From: Paenibacillus sedimenti
Lineage (GTDB): Bacteria; Bacillota; Bacilli; Paenibacillales; NBRC-103111
DNA length: 64,000 nucleotides
Reading direction: 5' to 3'
Assembly: GCF_014534655.1 (NCBI RefSeq)
Contig: NZ_JACVVD010000009.1
Span: 186,001-250,000, forward strand
Of this stretch, positions 1-8,632 are shown piece after piece. The notes under the pieces were generated by a model. The model saw nothing but the letters and a program-made list of their open reading frames with translations, had not been told where the DNA came from and searched no databases. The stretch's first letter is position 1; each line of letters starts with the position of its first letter. A program made the translations under genes and the position numbers.

Positions 1-127
1 AGTGACCAGAGTATCAATCTCTATCTAAGATTATACTAAAATATTCATGTAAATCCATTACTAATCCAAAAGCTTTAGTATGAATTTAGTCAGCTCTTCA
101 ATTTGGCTCCGATAGGACCTCCAAGCT

Positions 128-559
128 CTATCCACGGGAACTACGCATCGCATAGGTCAGTTTTGGACTGCCTGCGTTAGTGCCTGCTTCAACAAATTGT
201 TGGTATTCTTCCGATTCCATCGCGTAAAGGGCAATCTTCCCTTCTTCATTGTAATGTACGCCCCAGCCGTGTTTTTTGGGCAGCATGGACGCTCTCATAC
301 AAGGATGACTTTTTTGAAAAAGCTCTGCACGAATCTCTTCACCGCGCGCATCAACCTCAGTGTCCGGGATTTGCTTATGCCGAATATGAACCTCGTAGAT
401 AAGATCTTCGAGCGTAAACATATATGGGTGTTGAGACAGAAGCTCGTATTGAATCATGTGTGCAGTCTTTCCTTCTTTTTTGGTAGTTGGCTCGATCCCC
501 CGCTCTACCGGGCAGTCAGGGGATACCTGAACAAATGAGTCTGTAATTTTCATGTCCAT
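128..559 (-). CDS. DUF6157 family protein
   Basis: This 143-residue soluble protein has no established biochemical role. The mid-region PCMRAS and LPKKHGWG stretches, followed by EEGKIALYAMES and a C-terminal AMRSSRG, match what I remember of the DUF6157 family, and the length fits. The start is supported by AAAGGAG nine bases upstream. That ribosome binding site lies in the last codons of the DUF1697 gene, only five bases away, so the two are probably co-transcribed and translationally coupled. No signal peptide or membrane segment is visible. Family assignment is from memory of the pattern; function is unknown. Confidence 0.8.
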   Translation of the reverse strand: MDMKITDSFVQVSPDCPVERGIEPTTKKEGKTAHMIQYELLSQHPYMFTLEDLIYEVHIRHKQIPDTEVDARGEEIRAELFQKSHPCMRASMLPKKHGWGVHYNEEGKIALYAMESEEYQQFVEAGTNAGSPKLTYAMRSSRG

Positions 560-564
560 TTCTT

Positions 565-1113
565 TTAGCTCCTTTTATCAGCCAGCTGAATTAGTTTATT
601 AACCGTCTCCCAATTGCGCGTCGTCGCCGTTACGGCTAATTTCTTTTCCAGGAAATTATTGCTGAATTGCGACTTACCGAAACCTTTCCGACAGAGAATA
701 TACACCTCCCGCCGCAGCACGTGATACTGATCGATCTCATTTTGATAAGTATTTAACTTGACAATCGCCTCCGCGGAAGGTTCTTTGGCTAAGAAGGCTA
801 CATATAAGGACTCGTTTTCGGAGGCATTGACATCTAAGAAAGGGTTGCGACTCACAACCTCTTCTAACTCTTTCGGCGTGCGAACAACAACTGGAACCTC
901 GAAAACGAAAACGCGCGCCAATTCGCTCTGGATACGGTCTCGAAGCAGTCCCACATCCTCCTCTGTACTATTAAAAATCACATTACCGCTCTGAATATAG
1001 CTGATCACCTGCCCAAAATTCATCGATTCATAAATGCCGCGCAAATGATCCATCTTGATGATTTTCTGACCACTCACATTAATTCCGCGCAAAAGCGACA
1101 CGTATTTTGGCAT
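565..1113 (-). CDS. DUF1697 domain-containing protein
   Basis: A protein of about 182 residues that opens with MPKYVSLLRGINVSGQK, the LLRGINV signature of the DUF1697 family, followed by a YIQSGNVIF stretch that is also typical. The family is widespread in bacteria but has no proven function. An ATG eight codons further upstream is open, but the ATG at 1113 has AAGGAAGG at good spacing and matches the family's N-terminus, so I chose it. It is the first gene of a pair with the downstream DUF6157 gene, whose ribosome binding site overlaps the end of this gene. Confidence 0.85.
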   Translation of the reverse strand: MPKYVSLLRGINVSGQKIIKMDHLRGIYESMNFGQVISYIQSGNVIFNSTEEDVGLLRDRIQSELARVFVFEVPVVVRTPKELEEVVSRNPFLDVNASENESLYVAFLAKEPSAEAIVKLNTYQNEIDQYHVLRREVYILCRKGFGKSQFSNNFLEKKLAVTATTRNWETVNKLIQLADKRS

Positions 1114-1220
1114 TTCATAACCTTCCTTATCCTGCATATGTGCTTATTATACACCATAACTCATGTTTACTTAACAGATACTTCCATTCATGCCACACCA
1201 GTTAACACTGAATCGTGCAC

Positions 1221-1250
1221 AAAAAAAACGACGTTCGGATGAACGTCGCT
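1221..1250 (-). terminator. Rho-independent terminator after the GNAT gene
   Basis: Read on the minus strand, an eight-base stem CGACGTTC/GAACGTCG with a four-base loop is followed by eight T residues. It lies just past the stop of the acetyltransferase gene and separates it from the DUF1697 operon. Confidence 0.85.
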
Positions 1251-1265
1251 TCGTATGTTAATCTC

Positions 1266-1721
1266 CTATAGTTTCTTCTCGTAGCATAAGCTTCCCGGAC
1301 TGTCGATATATTCGCCGAATGGCTCGATCGGGTAATATCCGTATTTGGTATACAAGGCAATGGCCTCCGGCTGCGCAGCGCCTGTCTCAAGCCTGATGAT
1401 ATGATTGCCCGCCTCTAGCGCCTGCGCCTCAAGGAATGAGAGCAATTGTGAAGCAATACCGCGATTGCGATATTCCTTGTCGACGAAGAAACGCTTCAAC
1501 TCCGTGCTATCCGCATCTATAGGACGCAAAGCACCGCACCCAACAGGCATCTCCCCCTCAAAGGCGACGGCAAAAGTAATCCGTTCCACTGACGGATCGT
1601 TGAAATCTACAAAATGAATTTCTTCAATCGGGTATCTTTGCATCAGATCCTGATCCAATTTGGCAATAAGCGCTAATAATTTCGGGTCCGTATGTTTGAC
1701 GAGTTGAATGTCTATGCTCAT
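1266..1721 (-). CDS. GNAT family N-acetyltransferase
   Basis: A 151-residue single-domain acetyltransferase that should move an acetyl group from acetyl-CoA to an amine; the substrate cannot be read from the sequence. The central FVDKEYRNRGIASQLL segment is the acetyl-CoA pyrophosphate-binding motif (R/Q-x-x-G-x-G/A), followed by the usual helix and IRLETGAAQPEAIALYTKYGY, the C-terminal GNAT strand-helix. Start ATG has GGAGG ten bases upstream. It stands alone, with its own terminator. Secondary metabolism, detoxification and peptide modification are all possible. Confidence 0.85.
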   Translation of the reverse strand: MSIDIQLVKHTDPKLLALIAKLDQDLMQRYPIEEIHFVDFNDPSVERITFAVAFEGEMPVGCGALRPIDADSTELKRFFVDKEYRNRGIASQLLSFLEAQALEAGNHIIRLETGAAQPEAIALYTKYGYYPIEPFGEYIDSPGSLCYEKKL

Positions 1722-1753
1722 AGGATACTAACCTCCAAGATGGTATCATTGTT

Positions 1754-2578
1754 TCATATTATGATTGTACGAATTCTGTCGGGCATTGTTTGAAGTTTCC
1801 TCGGATAACCTAAGGAGGCATTGATAAACCGGCAATGGTGATGCACATAATCCATCCGGTGATGGACGTGACCGAAGCACCATATTTTATTCGAGAGATG
1901 ATTCATATAAGGGGATCCGTCAAAGTAATAGAAACTGGATGATAGATCAAGCACCCTTCCCTCCGGCACCTGATTCCAATCGGGCGATACATGGGTCAGA
2001 ATGACATGGGACGCAGCCAAGACCTTCTCCAATTTTGTCTTTTCATTTTGAAACATATCCAACGTTAATCGGGGTTTCCCCCGAATCCGGGAGTAATCAT
2101 TCGAGACAGTCACCCAATGCTTGAAAATTCGGTCCTGACTCGCGCGAAGCACTTGCATACCATATTGCAAATCGTACCACATACCACAGCCGCCGTAGAT
2201 CACGCCATCTATTTCTACCATATCTCCGTCTAAATATTGAACGCCGGGCAGTTGACTCGCGAGCAGTTTCATCTCCTTCATCCGGTCCATGGAATCTCGA
2301 GAGCTTAATCCTTGCAGGGCCGACTTGTCCAAGTAATAATCATGATTGCCCAAAACAAGTAAAATGTTGGCATAATAATCTTTGATCAGCTTAAGGAACA
2401 AGTAGTTCTGTTTATTGTTATGGCCCAAATCGCCTGCAATCAGGAGCGTACGCGAGCACGGTTCCGGCAATATCAGCCGAACGAATTTTTTCAGCTTCCT
2501 TTGCAGATTCCATAAACTCCCGGTCTCTTTAACCCAAAAATCAAGATGAACATCGGAAATAAGATCGAATTGCCTCAT
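1754..2578 (-). CDS. Metallophosphoesterase (calcineurin-like)
   Basis: A protein of about 274 residues with the metal-binding motifs of the calcineurin-like phosphoesterases: DxH (ISDVHLD) near the N-terminus, GDLGHN, GNHDYYLD at about residues 85-92, a histidine in LTHVSPDW, and GHVHHRMDY near the C-terminus. It should hydrolyse phosphoester bonds with two bound metal ions; substrate unknown. The ATG at 2578 is chosen over one seven codons upstream because GAGGG lies five bases before it and the catalytic DxH follows directly. It stands between the GNAT gene and the divergent exporter genes. Confidence 0.85.
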   Translation of the reverse strand: MRQFDLISDVHLDFWVKETGSLWNLQRKLKKFVRLILPEPCSRTLLIAGDLGHNNKQNYLFLKLIKDYYANILLVLGNHDYYLDKSALQGLSSRDSMDRMKEMKLLASQLPGVQYLDGDMVEIDGVIYGGCGMWYDLQYGMQVLRASQDRIFKHWVTVSNDYSRIRGKPRLTLDMFQNEKTKLEKVLAASHVILTHVSPDWNQVPEGRVLDLSSSFYYFDGSPYMNHLSNKIWCFGHVHHRMDYVHHHCRFINASLGYPRKLQTMPDRIRTIII

Positions 2579-2733
2579 GGAATCCCTCTTCGTGAGCAAT
2601 ATATAGTGAGTTTACAACATAAAGCAACACGGTACCAACAACAATTTTTATATATCATGTTCAATTCAGCTTGAAAGCCTATCACCCGTGTACTATACTT
2701 TGGGCAAATACCATGTACTAGGAGATCATTCCA

Positions 2734-3510
2734 ATGGATCAGCAATCCCATTCCACCTATGAAATCGCGCAAGTATGTCTACTAGCCGGGAAAATCATGC
2801 TGGAAAACGGCGGAGAAACGTATCGTGTAGAAGATACGATGACGCGTGTTGCCCATGCCTTCGGCATTCCGGACTCCCACAGCTTCGTAACGCCGACAGG
2901 CATCATCTTTTCCATCGACGGTCCGGAGCAGGCAACACGACTGATTCGGATATCCGAGCGTTCAACGGATTTGCATAAAGTGACGGTGGTGAACGCCATT
3001 TCCAGACGAATTAGCCAAGGTGAGCTCACTGTTAAGGAAGCCTACCGCCTGCTCGAACAGATTGATGCGGCCAGCCCCGGTTATCCATTCTGGTTCAAGG
3101 TTGTATCAGCTGCAGTTGCGAGCGGTTGTTTCCTGATCATGTTCGACGGCACGTGGCTCGACTTTATCCCAGCTTTATTGGCAGGAGGCGCCGGCTTGTC
3201 GTTCCTGATTTACTTCCATCGGTTAGTGCCGATCAAATTTTTCGCCGAGTTTCTCGCCTCACTACTGGTAGGGACAATGGCTTATTTGCTTCTGAAAATA
3301 GGGCTCGGCCATGATCTGGATAAAATCATTATCGGTTCTGTCATGCCGCTTGTTCCGGGGCTTCTCATTACGAATGCCGTTCGGGATCTGATGGCCGGCC
3401 ATTTTGTATCCGGCCTTTCAAAAGGGGCTGAAGCCTTTTTAACGGCATTTGCGATCGGTGCCGGGATTGCTTTCGTTCTTTCATTTTATAACGGGGAGGG
3501 AATCGTGTGA
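2734..3510 (+). CDS. Threonine/serine exporter family protein, large part (DUF1212)
   Basis: A 258-residue membrane protein corresponding to the N-terminal half of the ThrE threonine/serine exporter. The first 115 residues are soluble and hold the family signature (MLENGGETYRVEDTM, SFVTPTGIIFSI). Five hydrophobic segments follow from about residue 120, with the conserved MPLVPGLLITNAVRDLMAGH near residue 205. The start has AGGAG nine bases upstream. The stop codon overlaps the start of the next gene, which encodes the missing ThrE_2 half, so the two should act as one transporter. Substrate is inferred from the family. Confidence 0.85.
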   Translation: MDQQSHSTYEIAQVCLLAGKIMLENGGETYRVEDTMTRVAHAFGIPDSHSFVTPTGIIFSIDGPEQATRLIRISERSTDLHKVTVVNAISRRISQGELTVKEAYRLLEQIDAASPGYPFWFKVVSAAVASGCFLIMFDGTWLDFIPALLAGGAGLSFLIYFHRLVPIKFFAEFLASLLVGTMAYLLLKIGLGHDLDKIIIGSVMPLVPGLLITNAVRDLMAGHFVSGLSKGAEAFLTAFAIGAGIAFVLSFYNGEGIV

Positions 3511-3938
3511 TGCTGGAACAGCTCTTGACGAGCTTTGTTGCCACGGCTGCCTTTGCTATCCTCTTTAATGTGCCGAAGGGAACCCTGCTGCAGTGCGGAT
3601 TCGTCGGAATGCTCGGTTGGATGCTTTATGTCCTGTTCCTTCAAGTTCCCGTTAACCCTATTATGGCTACGCTAATCGCTTCATTTATCGTAACATTGAC
3701 AAGCCAAATATTCGCGAAAATTTATAAAACGCCTGTGATCGTCTTCAGCGTATCCGGCATCATCCCTTTGGTCCCCGGCGGGCTTGCCTATGATGCGATG
3801 AGAAACGTGGTCGAAAATCAATACGATCTGGCCGTCCAGTTGGCTGCAAAAGCGTTTATGTTATCCGGCGCAATCGCGATCGGACTCGTTTTCTCAGAGG
3901 TGATCAATCATGTTATCCGTAAAACAAGTAAGCCGTGA
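3507..3938 (+). CDS. Threonine/serine exporter family protein, small part (DUF3815/ThrE_2)
   Basis: A 143-residue integral membrane protein with four to five hydrophobic segments, matching the C-terminal half of ThrE-type exporters. The SGIIPLVPGGLAYDAMRNV stretch near residue 90 mirrors the MPLVPGLL motif of its partner. The reading frame begins with GTG immediately followed by ATG; the GTG is seven bases and the ATG ten bases after a GGGGAGGG site, so either may be used. Overlap with the upstream stop codon points to translational coupling and a two-protein exporter. Confidence 0.85.
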   Translation: MMLEQLLTSFVATAAFAILFNVPKGTLLQCGFVGMLGWMLYVLFLQVPVNPIMATLIASFIVTLTSQIFAKIYKTPVIVFSVSGIIPLVPGGLAYDAMRNVVENQYDLAVQLAAKAFMLSGAIAIGLVFSEVINHVIRKTSKP

Positions 3939-4121
3939 GCCGTCTTTAGTCCGCCATTAATTCGTTGATCGGAATGAGCTGCACCTTCCACAATAGATTC
4001 AGCTTTGTTTATAGCTAGTACCTATAACTATCATCGGATCTATATATTAGTTCTTTCCTATTTTTTCCGCTAAGATGGTTCCAAGACATGATTCATAAGA
4101 CTTAGAATGGAGTGACTGCTC

Positions 4122-4814
4122 ATGACGGACACGAAGCGTGATCATATCAAAGCCCGATTCGATGAAATCGCAAGCCAATATGATGCTGAGCGAAGAAAGC
4201 TGATCCCTTGCTTTGATGATTTTTATCAAATTGCGGCATCGCTGATTCAAACAAACGGCGCTGTACCACATATCCTTGATTTGGGCGCGGGAACTGGCCT
4301 GTTGTCCAGCTTTATCCTGGCGCAGCGCCCAGATGCTATGTTTACGCTCATCGATCTCTCGGAGGGCATGCTTGACATAGCCAGACAGCGTTATGGCTCT
4401 GAAAATCCTAACATCACGTACATCGTCGCTGATTATACCCGGTTCGATTATACGGATACCTACGATTGTATCATCTCTTCCCTATCCATCCACCACCTTG
4501 AGGATCATGAAAAGTATGATCTGTATAATCGCATTTTCGCATTGCTGAAGCCTGGCGGCATATTCGTGAATGCGGATCAGGTGCTCGGAAGCAGTCCGAT
4601 GCTGGAGCGTTTATATCGTTCCGATTGGCAAACAAAGGTCGAAGGTACCGATTTAAGCCAGGAAGCTCTGCAGGCAGCCTATGAGCGGACCAAACTGGAT
4701 AAAATGGCGACGCTCGATCAGCAGTTGAACTGGCTCCGGGAAGCCGGGTTCGAAGACGTTGATTGCATTTATAAATACTACAACTTCGTTGTCATGCACG
4801 GCAGAAAAAGCTAG
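4122..4814 (+). CDS. Class I SAM-dependent methyltransferase
   Basis: A 230-residue methyltransferase of the UbiE/Methyltransf_11/25 type. Motif I is ILDLGAGTGLLSS at about residues 47-59, the acidic loop is TLIDLSEGMLDIA, and motif II/III appear as CIISSLSIHHL and LLKPGGIFVNAD. It should transfer a methyl group from S-adenosylmethionine to a small molecule; the substrate is not visible. The start has GGAGTG upstream. Its last four bases overlap the end of the convergent Nudix gene, with no room for a separate terminator. Confidence 0.85.
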   Translation: MTDTKRDHIKARFDEIASQYDAERRKLIPCFDDFYQIAASLIQTNGAVPHILDLGAGTGLLSSFILAQRPDAMFTLIDLSEGMLDIARQRYGSENPNITYIVADYTRFDYTDTYDCIISSLSIHHLEDHEKYDLYNRIFALLKPGGIFVNADQVLGSSPMLERLYRSDWQTKVEGTDLSQEALQAAYERTKLDKMATLDQQLNWLREAGFEDVDCIYKYYNFVVMHGRKS

Positions 4815-5350
4815 AAATAGCGGGCTAAATATTGATTCAGATCGTCCATATTCTCTTCGATGGAAGTTCGAACAGCCGTCGAGATCATCTCGACCATACG
4901 TTCTCGCACATAGATACAATGATGATCATAACAGACGTCTTCCTTTAGAACATACTCTAGACAGCGGGGAATGTTGGTGGCAATACCCATATTATGAGGA
5001 TGCATGATCCAATCGATCGGTTTCCAGTCCAGAATCCCTTCATCCATACGGATAGGCGTCGAATATTCATAATCAGTCGGTACCTCGGCAGCATATAAAT
5101 ACATCCCGCCGAAATCTGTTCCATCCACCATCCATGTCACAAGACCTCGAAATCGCAGTCGATAGTCAGATATATCTGTCTCCTCTGCGATTTCACGGAT
5201 CATGGCTGCTCTGGGCCGCTCACCCGGCTCCACCTTGCCGCCGATCCCGTTCCAGCAGCCCATCCAGCTCGGCTTCTCCCGGTTCAATAGTAAAATCTGG
5301 TTTCCGCGCTTCATTAAGCATAAATTATATTTGATCATCGTTCTGCTCAT
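4811..5350 (-). CDS. Nudix hydrolase (8-oxo-dGTP diphosphatase-like)
   Basis: A 179-residue Nudix protein. The Nudix box runs from about residue 37 (GGKVEPGE, then REIAEET), with the final glycine replaced by aspartate. The start NLCLMKRGNQILLLNR and WMGCWNGIGGK resemble MutT-type 8-oxo-dGTP diphosphatases, which clean oxidised nucleotides from the pool, but other nucleoside diphosphate substrates are possible. About 60 residues extend past the domain with a CYDHHCIYVRERM stretch of unknown role. An ATG four codons downstream could also serve as start. Confidence 0.75.
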   Translation of the reverse strand: MSRTMIKYNLCLMKRGNQILLLNREKPSWMGCWNGIGGKVEPGERPRAAMIREIAEETDISDYRLRFRGLVTWMVDGTDFGGMYLYAAEVPTDYEYSTPIRMDEGILDWKPIDWIMHPHNMGIATNIPRCLEYVLKEDVCYDHHCIYVRERMVEMISTAVRTSIEENMDDLNQYLARYF

Positions 5351-5430
5351 CTCTACTCTCTACTCCCATATGCGATCCGTTCTCACACATCTTTTACCGG
5401 TCAGCGCGTGAAAAGTTTCGTACATGAAGA

Positions 5431-5460
5431 AAAAAGACAGCCTTCTTATGGCTGTCTTTC
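5431..5460 (-). terminator. Rho-independent terminator after the siderophore ATPase gene
   Basis: A ten-base perfect stem AAAGACAGCC/GGCTGTCTTT with a seven-base loop, followed on the minus strand by a run of T, begins eight bases beyond the ATPase stop codon. Confidence 0.9.
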
Positions 5461-5467
5461 TTGCTTC

Positions 5468-6265
5468 TTATGCCATTGCCAATTCATAGGGCAAGCAGAG
5501 CGGAGTTCCTGTGCGCGGATCTTCCACGACGTCCGCTTCGATGCCGAATACTTCGCGCAGCACTTCAGGCGTCACCACATCGCTTGGAGCTCCTTCCCGC
5601 ACGACCTTGCCGCTCTTGATCGCGACTACATGCTGCGCGTAACGCGTCGCATGATTCAAGTCATGGACGACCATAATAATGGTCCGTCCCTCCTGCTCCT
5701 TCAGCTTCTCAAGCAGCTTCAGGACTTCAAGCTGATGTGCCATGTCGAGGAACGTCGTCGGCTCATCGAGCAGCACGATGTCGGTTTGCTGCGCCAGCGC
5801 CATCGCGATCCATGCCCGTTGGCGCTGCCCGCCGGACAACTGATCTACCGGTCTGTCCGCAAAATCGCTCATCCCGGTCACTTCAATAACGTCGCGGATG
5901 ATGCGGCGATCCTCCTCGGTCAAAGAGCCAAATCCTTTCTGATGCGGGTACCGGCCATAGCCAACCAGCTCTGTGACCGTTAAGCCCTCAGGAGCGATCG
6001 GATTCTGCGGTAAAATCGCAAGCTGCTTAGCCACTTCTTTGGTCGATTTCTTATGTATAGATTCACCGTCAAGCAGCACACTGCCGTTTTTGGGCTTTAA
6101 AATGCGCGCCAGTGTTTTTAGAATCGTCGACTTCCCCGATCCATTCGAACCAACTAGGGCGGTAATCTGCCCCGACGGGATTGAGACGTTTAAATTTTCT
6201 ACAATCAATCGATCCTCATACGCAATATCCAGTTGTTGAGTCCATAAACGGCCTTGTTTCTCCAT
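5468..6265 (-). CDS. Iron-siderophore ABC transporter ATP-binding protein (FecE/FhuC/YusV type)
   Basis: A 265-residue ABC ATPase of the iron-chelate uptake class. Walker A is GSNGSGKST (about residues 39-47), the signature is [14 protein letters not shown], Walker B is [13 protein letters not shown] and the switch is MVVHDLNHA; the ILPQNP Q-loop and [13 protein letters not shown] are typical of FecE/FhuC proteins. It should power uptake of ferric siderophores through a partner permease. No permease or binding-protein gene is adjacent: it is an orphan ATPase with its own terminator, as YusV is in Bacillus subtilis, where one ATPase serves several permeases. Two Fur-box matches lie upstream, which supports an iron role. 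Confidence 0.85.
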   Translation of the reverse strand: MEKQGRLWTQQLDIAYEDRLIVENLNVSIPSGQITALVGSNGSGKSTILKTLARILKPKNGSVLLDGESIHKKSTKEVAKQLAILPQNPIAPEGLTVTELVGYGRYPHQKGFGSLTEEDRRIIRDVIEVTGMSDFADRPVDQLSGGQRQRAWIAMALAQQTDIVLLDEPTTFLDMAHQLEVLKLLEKLKEQEGRTIIMVVHDLNHATRYAQHVVAIKSGKVVREGAPSDVVTPEVLREVFGIEADVVEDPRTGTPLCLPYELAMA

Positions 6266-6319
6266 GTATCATACCCCTAACCTTTATCCGTAGCTAACTG
6301 TTTACGGCTTCCGGACAAA

Positions 6320-6355
6320 TGAGAATCATTATTATTTATATGATAATGATTCTCA
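6320..6355 (-). promoter_or_regulatory. Tandem Fur boxes upstream of the siderophore ATPase
   Basis: Two matches to the Bacillus Fur heptad repeat TGATAAT-N-ATTATCA lie at 6320-6334 (TGAGAATCATTATTA, two mismatches) and 6341-6355 (TGATAATGATTCTCA, one mismatch). They are about 55-90 bases before the ATPase start, where the promoter is expected. Iron-dependent repression by Fur is the natural reading. Confidence 0.8.
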
Positions 6356-6406
6356 TTATAGAGAAGTTCCTCCCCTATGTCAACAAGAATCACACGATTC
6401 TTGCCG

Positions 6407-6853
6407 CTACCATAAGGTTGGCTTCGCGACCATAAACCACATCATCGATAAGGTTATTAAAACGTAATAAATCAGTGCTTTCCGCAGTTTATTAACGAGC
6501 ATCGACCGGTTATCATGCGGCGCCTGCAGCTGGCGAATGAGCGGTGAAAATGCACGGGCAATAAAGTACAAAGATGCCACCATAATCAAGACCGTTATCA
6601 TGATCCATGAAGTTTTCCATGTCCAAGCCGTTATCCATGTCAAAATAATACCGGTTGTAACCAGCACATGACCTGCATGCTTGGTAAGCCGAACTGTAAT
6701 TCGAAAGGGCTCTAAATAGTCCGGAAGCTTATCGAATGAAGCAGTCTGTATTCTAGCCAGCAGCGGAAACAGGACAAAGTAAGGTCCGATACTTAGAACA
6801 ACGCTGAAAATATGGATATATAAAAGCAGCACATACCAAGACAATATCATCAT
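6407..6853 (-). CDS. Small integral membrane protein, possibly DUF2269-like
   Basis: A 148-residue protein with four hydrophobic segments, at about residues 5-30, 58-76, 82-100 and 125-145. The first has a histidine (YIHIFSVVLSIGPYFVLFPLL) and the second the charged entry RLTKHAGHVLVTTGIIL. The pattern of an N-terminal histidine helix and later charged loops recalls DUF2269-type membrane proteins, but I am not certain. Two adjacent ATG codons open the frame and no good ribosome binding site precedes them. Function unknown; it is transcribed toward the Fur-controlled ATPase but separated from it by the Fur operators. Confidence 0.6.
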   Translation of the reverse strand: MMILSWYVLLLYIHIFSVVLSIGPYFVLFPLLARIQTASFDKLPDYLEPFRITVRLTKHAGHVLVTTGIILTWITAWTWKTSWIMITVLIMVASLYFIARAFSPLIRQLQAPHDNRSMLVNKLRKALIYYVLITLSMMWFMVAKPTLW

Positions 6854-6925
6854 CCATTCTAATCAAGTAATGGTAGTCAACAAAACAGTGCAGATCCGCA
6901 GACCTACACTGTCGTCGTTCAATGG

Positions 6926-7258
6926 CTATTCAGTGATTTGGAATTCATGCACCCATACTTTCATATGCGGCAGCCATGGCATGCCGGGGTGAATCGAAAG
7001 AATGCTTTCCTTATACGATTCAACCGTTGGATGTCCTTCCTTATTCGCGTCCTGATCTGTCAGCTCGCCTAGCGATTGTTGATATACATTCGTAACGGTT
7101 AAAGATTTCCCGTGAAACTCCATCGTTTCTCCGATATCGGCATAACGGCCGTTGCGTCTGCATGCTGTCTTCTCACCGGCGAGGACTTTCGCGACTTCAG
7201 CTTCTTTTGTAATCAATCGGTCAATGGAACATGTTTTTGGCGGCAGTGTCTCGTTCAT
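6926..7258 (-). CDS. ASCH-like domain protein
   Basis: A protein of about 110 residues. The order KVLAGEKTACRRNGRYADIGETMEFHGKSLTVTNVYQ, read in parts, fits the ASCH/PUA-like fold: a conserved lysine in the first helix, a GE/GD turn before a short beta strand, then a strand with TNVY, and a C-terminal VWVHEF strand. ASCH domains are thought to bind RNA; a partner cannot be named. The ATG at 7258 is preferred over one thirteen codons earlier because an AGGAGGG site stands seven bases upstream. It lacks a signal peptide and stands alone. Confidence 0.6.
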   Translation of the reverse strand: MNETLPPKTCSIDRLITKEAEVAKVLAGEKTACRRNGRYADIGETMEFHGKSLTVTNVYQQSLGELTDQDANKEGHPTVESYKESILSIHPGMPWLPHMKVWVHEFQITE

Positions 7259-7366
7259 TGTGTTCCCTCCTGAGCGTTTTACGATAGCAAAATTCACTTC
7301 GTTAGAATTAGCTTTTTACATCTGTACATTATAACGAAATGCAAAAACGTTGTCGAATCGACGCTT

Positions 7367-7522
7367 TTATTCGCGTAATGCTTCCTTCAGCTTTGTTGAC
7401 ATGGAATCCGTAGACTTCACTGCAGGACGCTTCGCGTTGCGCAGTTTGGCAACTTCTTGCTTTAGTTTTACGTTCTCCTCCGTAAGCCTATCAATTTCTT
7501 TTCGTAATTCATCAGCGTTCAT
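7367..7522 (-). CDS. Small coiled-coil protein, 51 residues, unknown
   Basis: This short frame encodes 51 residues. The first 30 form heptads (ELRKEIDRLTEENVKLKQEV) with leucine/isoleucine/valine at the a and d positions, predicting a short coiled coil; the rest is basic, ending STKLKEALRE. No family is recognised. The ATG has a G-rich stretch upstream but the spacing is imperfect, and a TTG four codons earlier (GGGCAGAA before it) is an alternative. It lies downstream of the aldose-epimerase-like gene after a hairpin and has no good shadow origin, so I regard it as probably real. A DNA- or protein-binding adaptor role is only a guess. Confidence 0.55.
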   Translation of the reverse strand: MNADELRKEIDRLTEENVKLKQEVAKLRNAKRPAVKSTDSMSTKLKEALRE

Positions 7523-7550
7523 GCCCTTTAACCCCAATTCTGCCCGATGA

Positions 7551-7618
7551 AAAGCCCCCCTCGACTTGCACGATGGCGAATCAATAACCGATTCACCCTA
7601 TGCGTCGAAAGGGGCTAG
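7551..7618 (-). terminator. Probable terminator hairpin after the aldose epimerase gene
   Basis: Imperfect complementary arms (AGCCCC...TCGAC and GTCGAAAGGGGCT) enclose a long loop, just beyond the epimerase stop codon, and are followed on the minus strand by TTTT. The long loop makes this weaker than the other terminators listed. Confidence 0.4.
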
Positions 7619-7633
7619 TCTCAGCTTTACTTA

Positions 7634-8632
7634 CTATGATTGCTCAATCACATATAGACGGCCTGTTTCTTCCCAAATTTCACCTGGCTCCAAGGATACC
7701 AACCCGATCTGCTCGGCCGGAAGATTAACGTTAGGCGCATTGACCAGATTCATTTGCGGCTCCGGACAGAAGAAGCCTTCGGTCGCGCCGTTATTCCAAA
7801 TCATCCACTGCTTATAGGAAGTCCCTACATCATAGACGAGCTTCACACCGGCTTTTGAATCCGTTAGCTCCATATAATTGCGGCCATTTTGCGGCGCGGT
7901 CGTATAATGGTTATCCATGGAATCAAAGAACGGAGACAATCCGCCAACTTTCATCTTCTCTTCAGCAGCCGACAAAGGCTGGAATTCGCCCGTTGGCAGC
8001 ATTCTTTCATTTAACTGCCAACGATTGCCGATTGTCATTTTGAAGGTATAATCCGCTGCTTCACTGCTTGGAGCAAATGGTGCGTTAATCGCTGTATGGA
8101 ACGCCAGCAGGCAAGGCATTGCGACTTGACCTTCATTATGTACACGAATTTGTTGATGCAATCCGCTATCATTCAGTGTGTATGTAAGACGTATTGTGAA
8201 CTCAAACGGCAGATAGGCATATACCGAATGCCCTTCTCTCACTTGCAATGCGAGTGTCACGCGGCTCTCTGTATCGTCAGCGGCAAATTTCTCGACCGCC
8301 CATGGAATATTGTGTACAAATCCGTGTAAATGATTGCCCGTTTTCGCTTCATTGACCGGCAGTTCATAGACCTTGCCCTGCCATGGAAATTTGCCGTCCT
8401 CATAGCGGTTCGGAGGAAATAATACCGGAATTCCGTGAATAATCGGACTCGCTTTAAACGCTTCCATTTCAACCGCTGCCGGTTCGTGCAAGAAGTTATA
8501 CCCCTTCTCTATATCCCTGAACGCGATAAGATTCGCCCCGATTTCCGGCAGTACAGCCGCTTCATATCGTCCAGCTTGCAGCCAAATGGCTTGTTCTCCT
8601 TGATAATTTCCTGCATATGCTCTCGTCGTCAT
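7634..8632 (-). CDS. Aldose 1-epimerase family protein
   Basis: A protein of about 332 residues with the beta-rich galactose-mutarotase-like fold. Recognisable pieces are PEIGANLIAF near the N-terminus, IHGIPVLFPPNRYEDGKF, a catalytic-type histidine in NHLHGFVHNIPW, LLAFHTAINAPF and CPEPQMNLVNAPN near the C-terminus. Members interconvert anomers of aldoses or hexose-6-phosphates. An ATG at 8632 with GAGAGGAG nine bases upstream is preferred to the TTG two codons earlier. No sugar genes are adjacent, so the substrate cannot be inferred. Confidence 0.75.
   Translation of the reverse strand: MTTRAYAGNYQGEQAIWLQAGRYEAAVLPEIGANLIAFRDIEKGYNFLHEPAAVEMEAFKASPIIHGIPVLFPPNRYEDGKFPWQGKVYELPVNEAKTGNHLHGFVHNIPWAVEKFAADDTESRVTLALQVREGHSVYAYLPFEFTIRLTYTLNDSGLHQQIRVHNEGQVAMPCLLAFHTAINAPFAPSSEAADYTFKMTIGNRWQLNERMLPTGEFQPLSAAEEKMKVGGLSPFFDSMDNHYTTAPQNGRNYMELTDSKAGVKLVYDVGTSYKQWMIWNNGATEGFFCPEPQMNLVNAPNVNLPAEQIGLVSLEPGEIWEETGRLYVIEQS

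Noticed and set aside
61..135. Minus-strand frame at the left edge reading a short helical tail (WRSYRSQIEELTKFI, then a stop at 61)
   Set aside because: It overlaps the end of the DUF6157 gene, has only a GTG start without a ribosome site and is about 24 codons, so I cannot distinguish it from chance or from a remnant.
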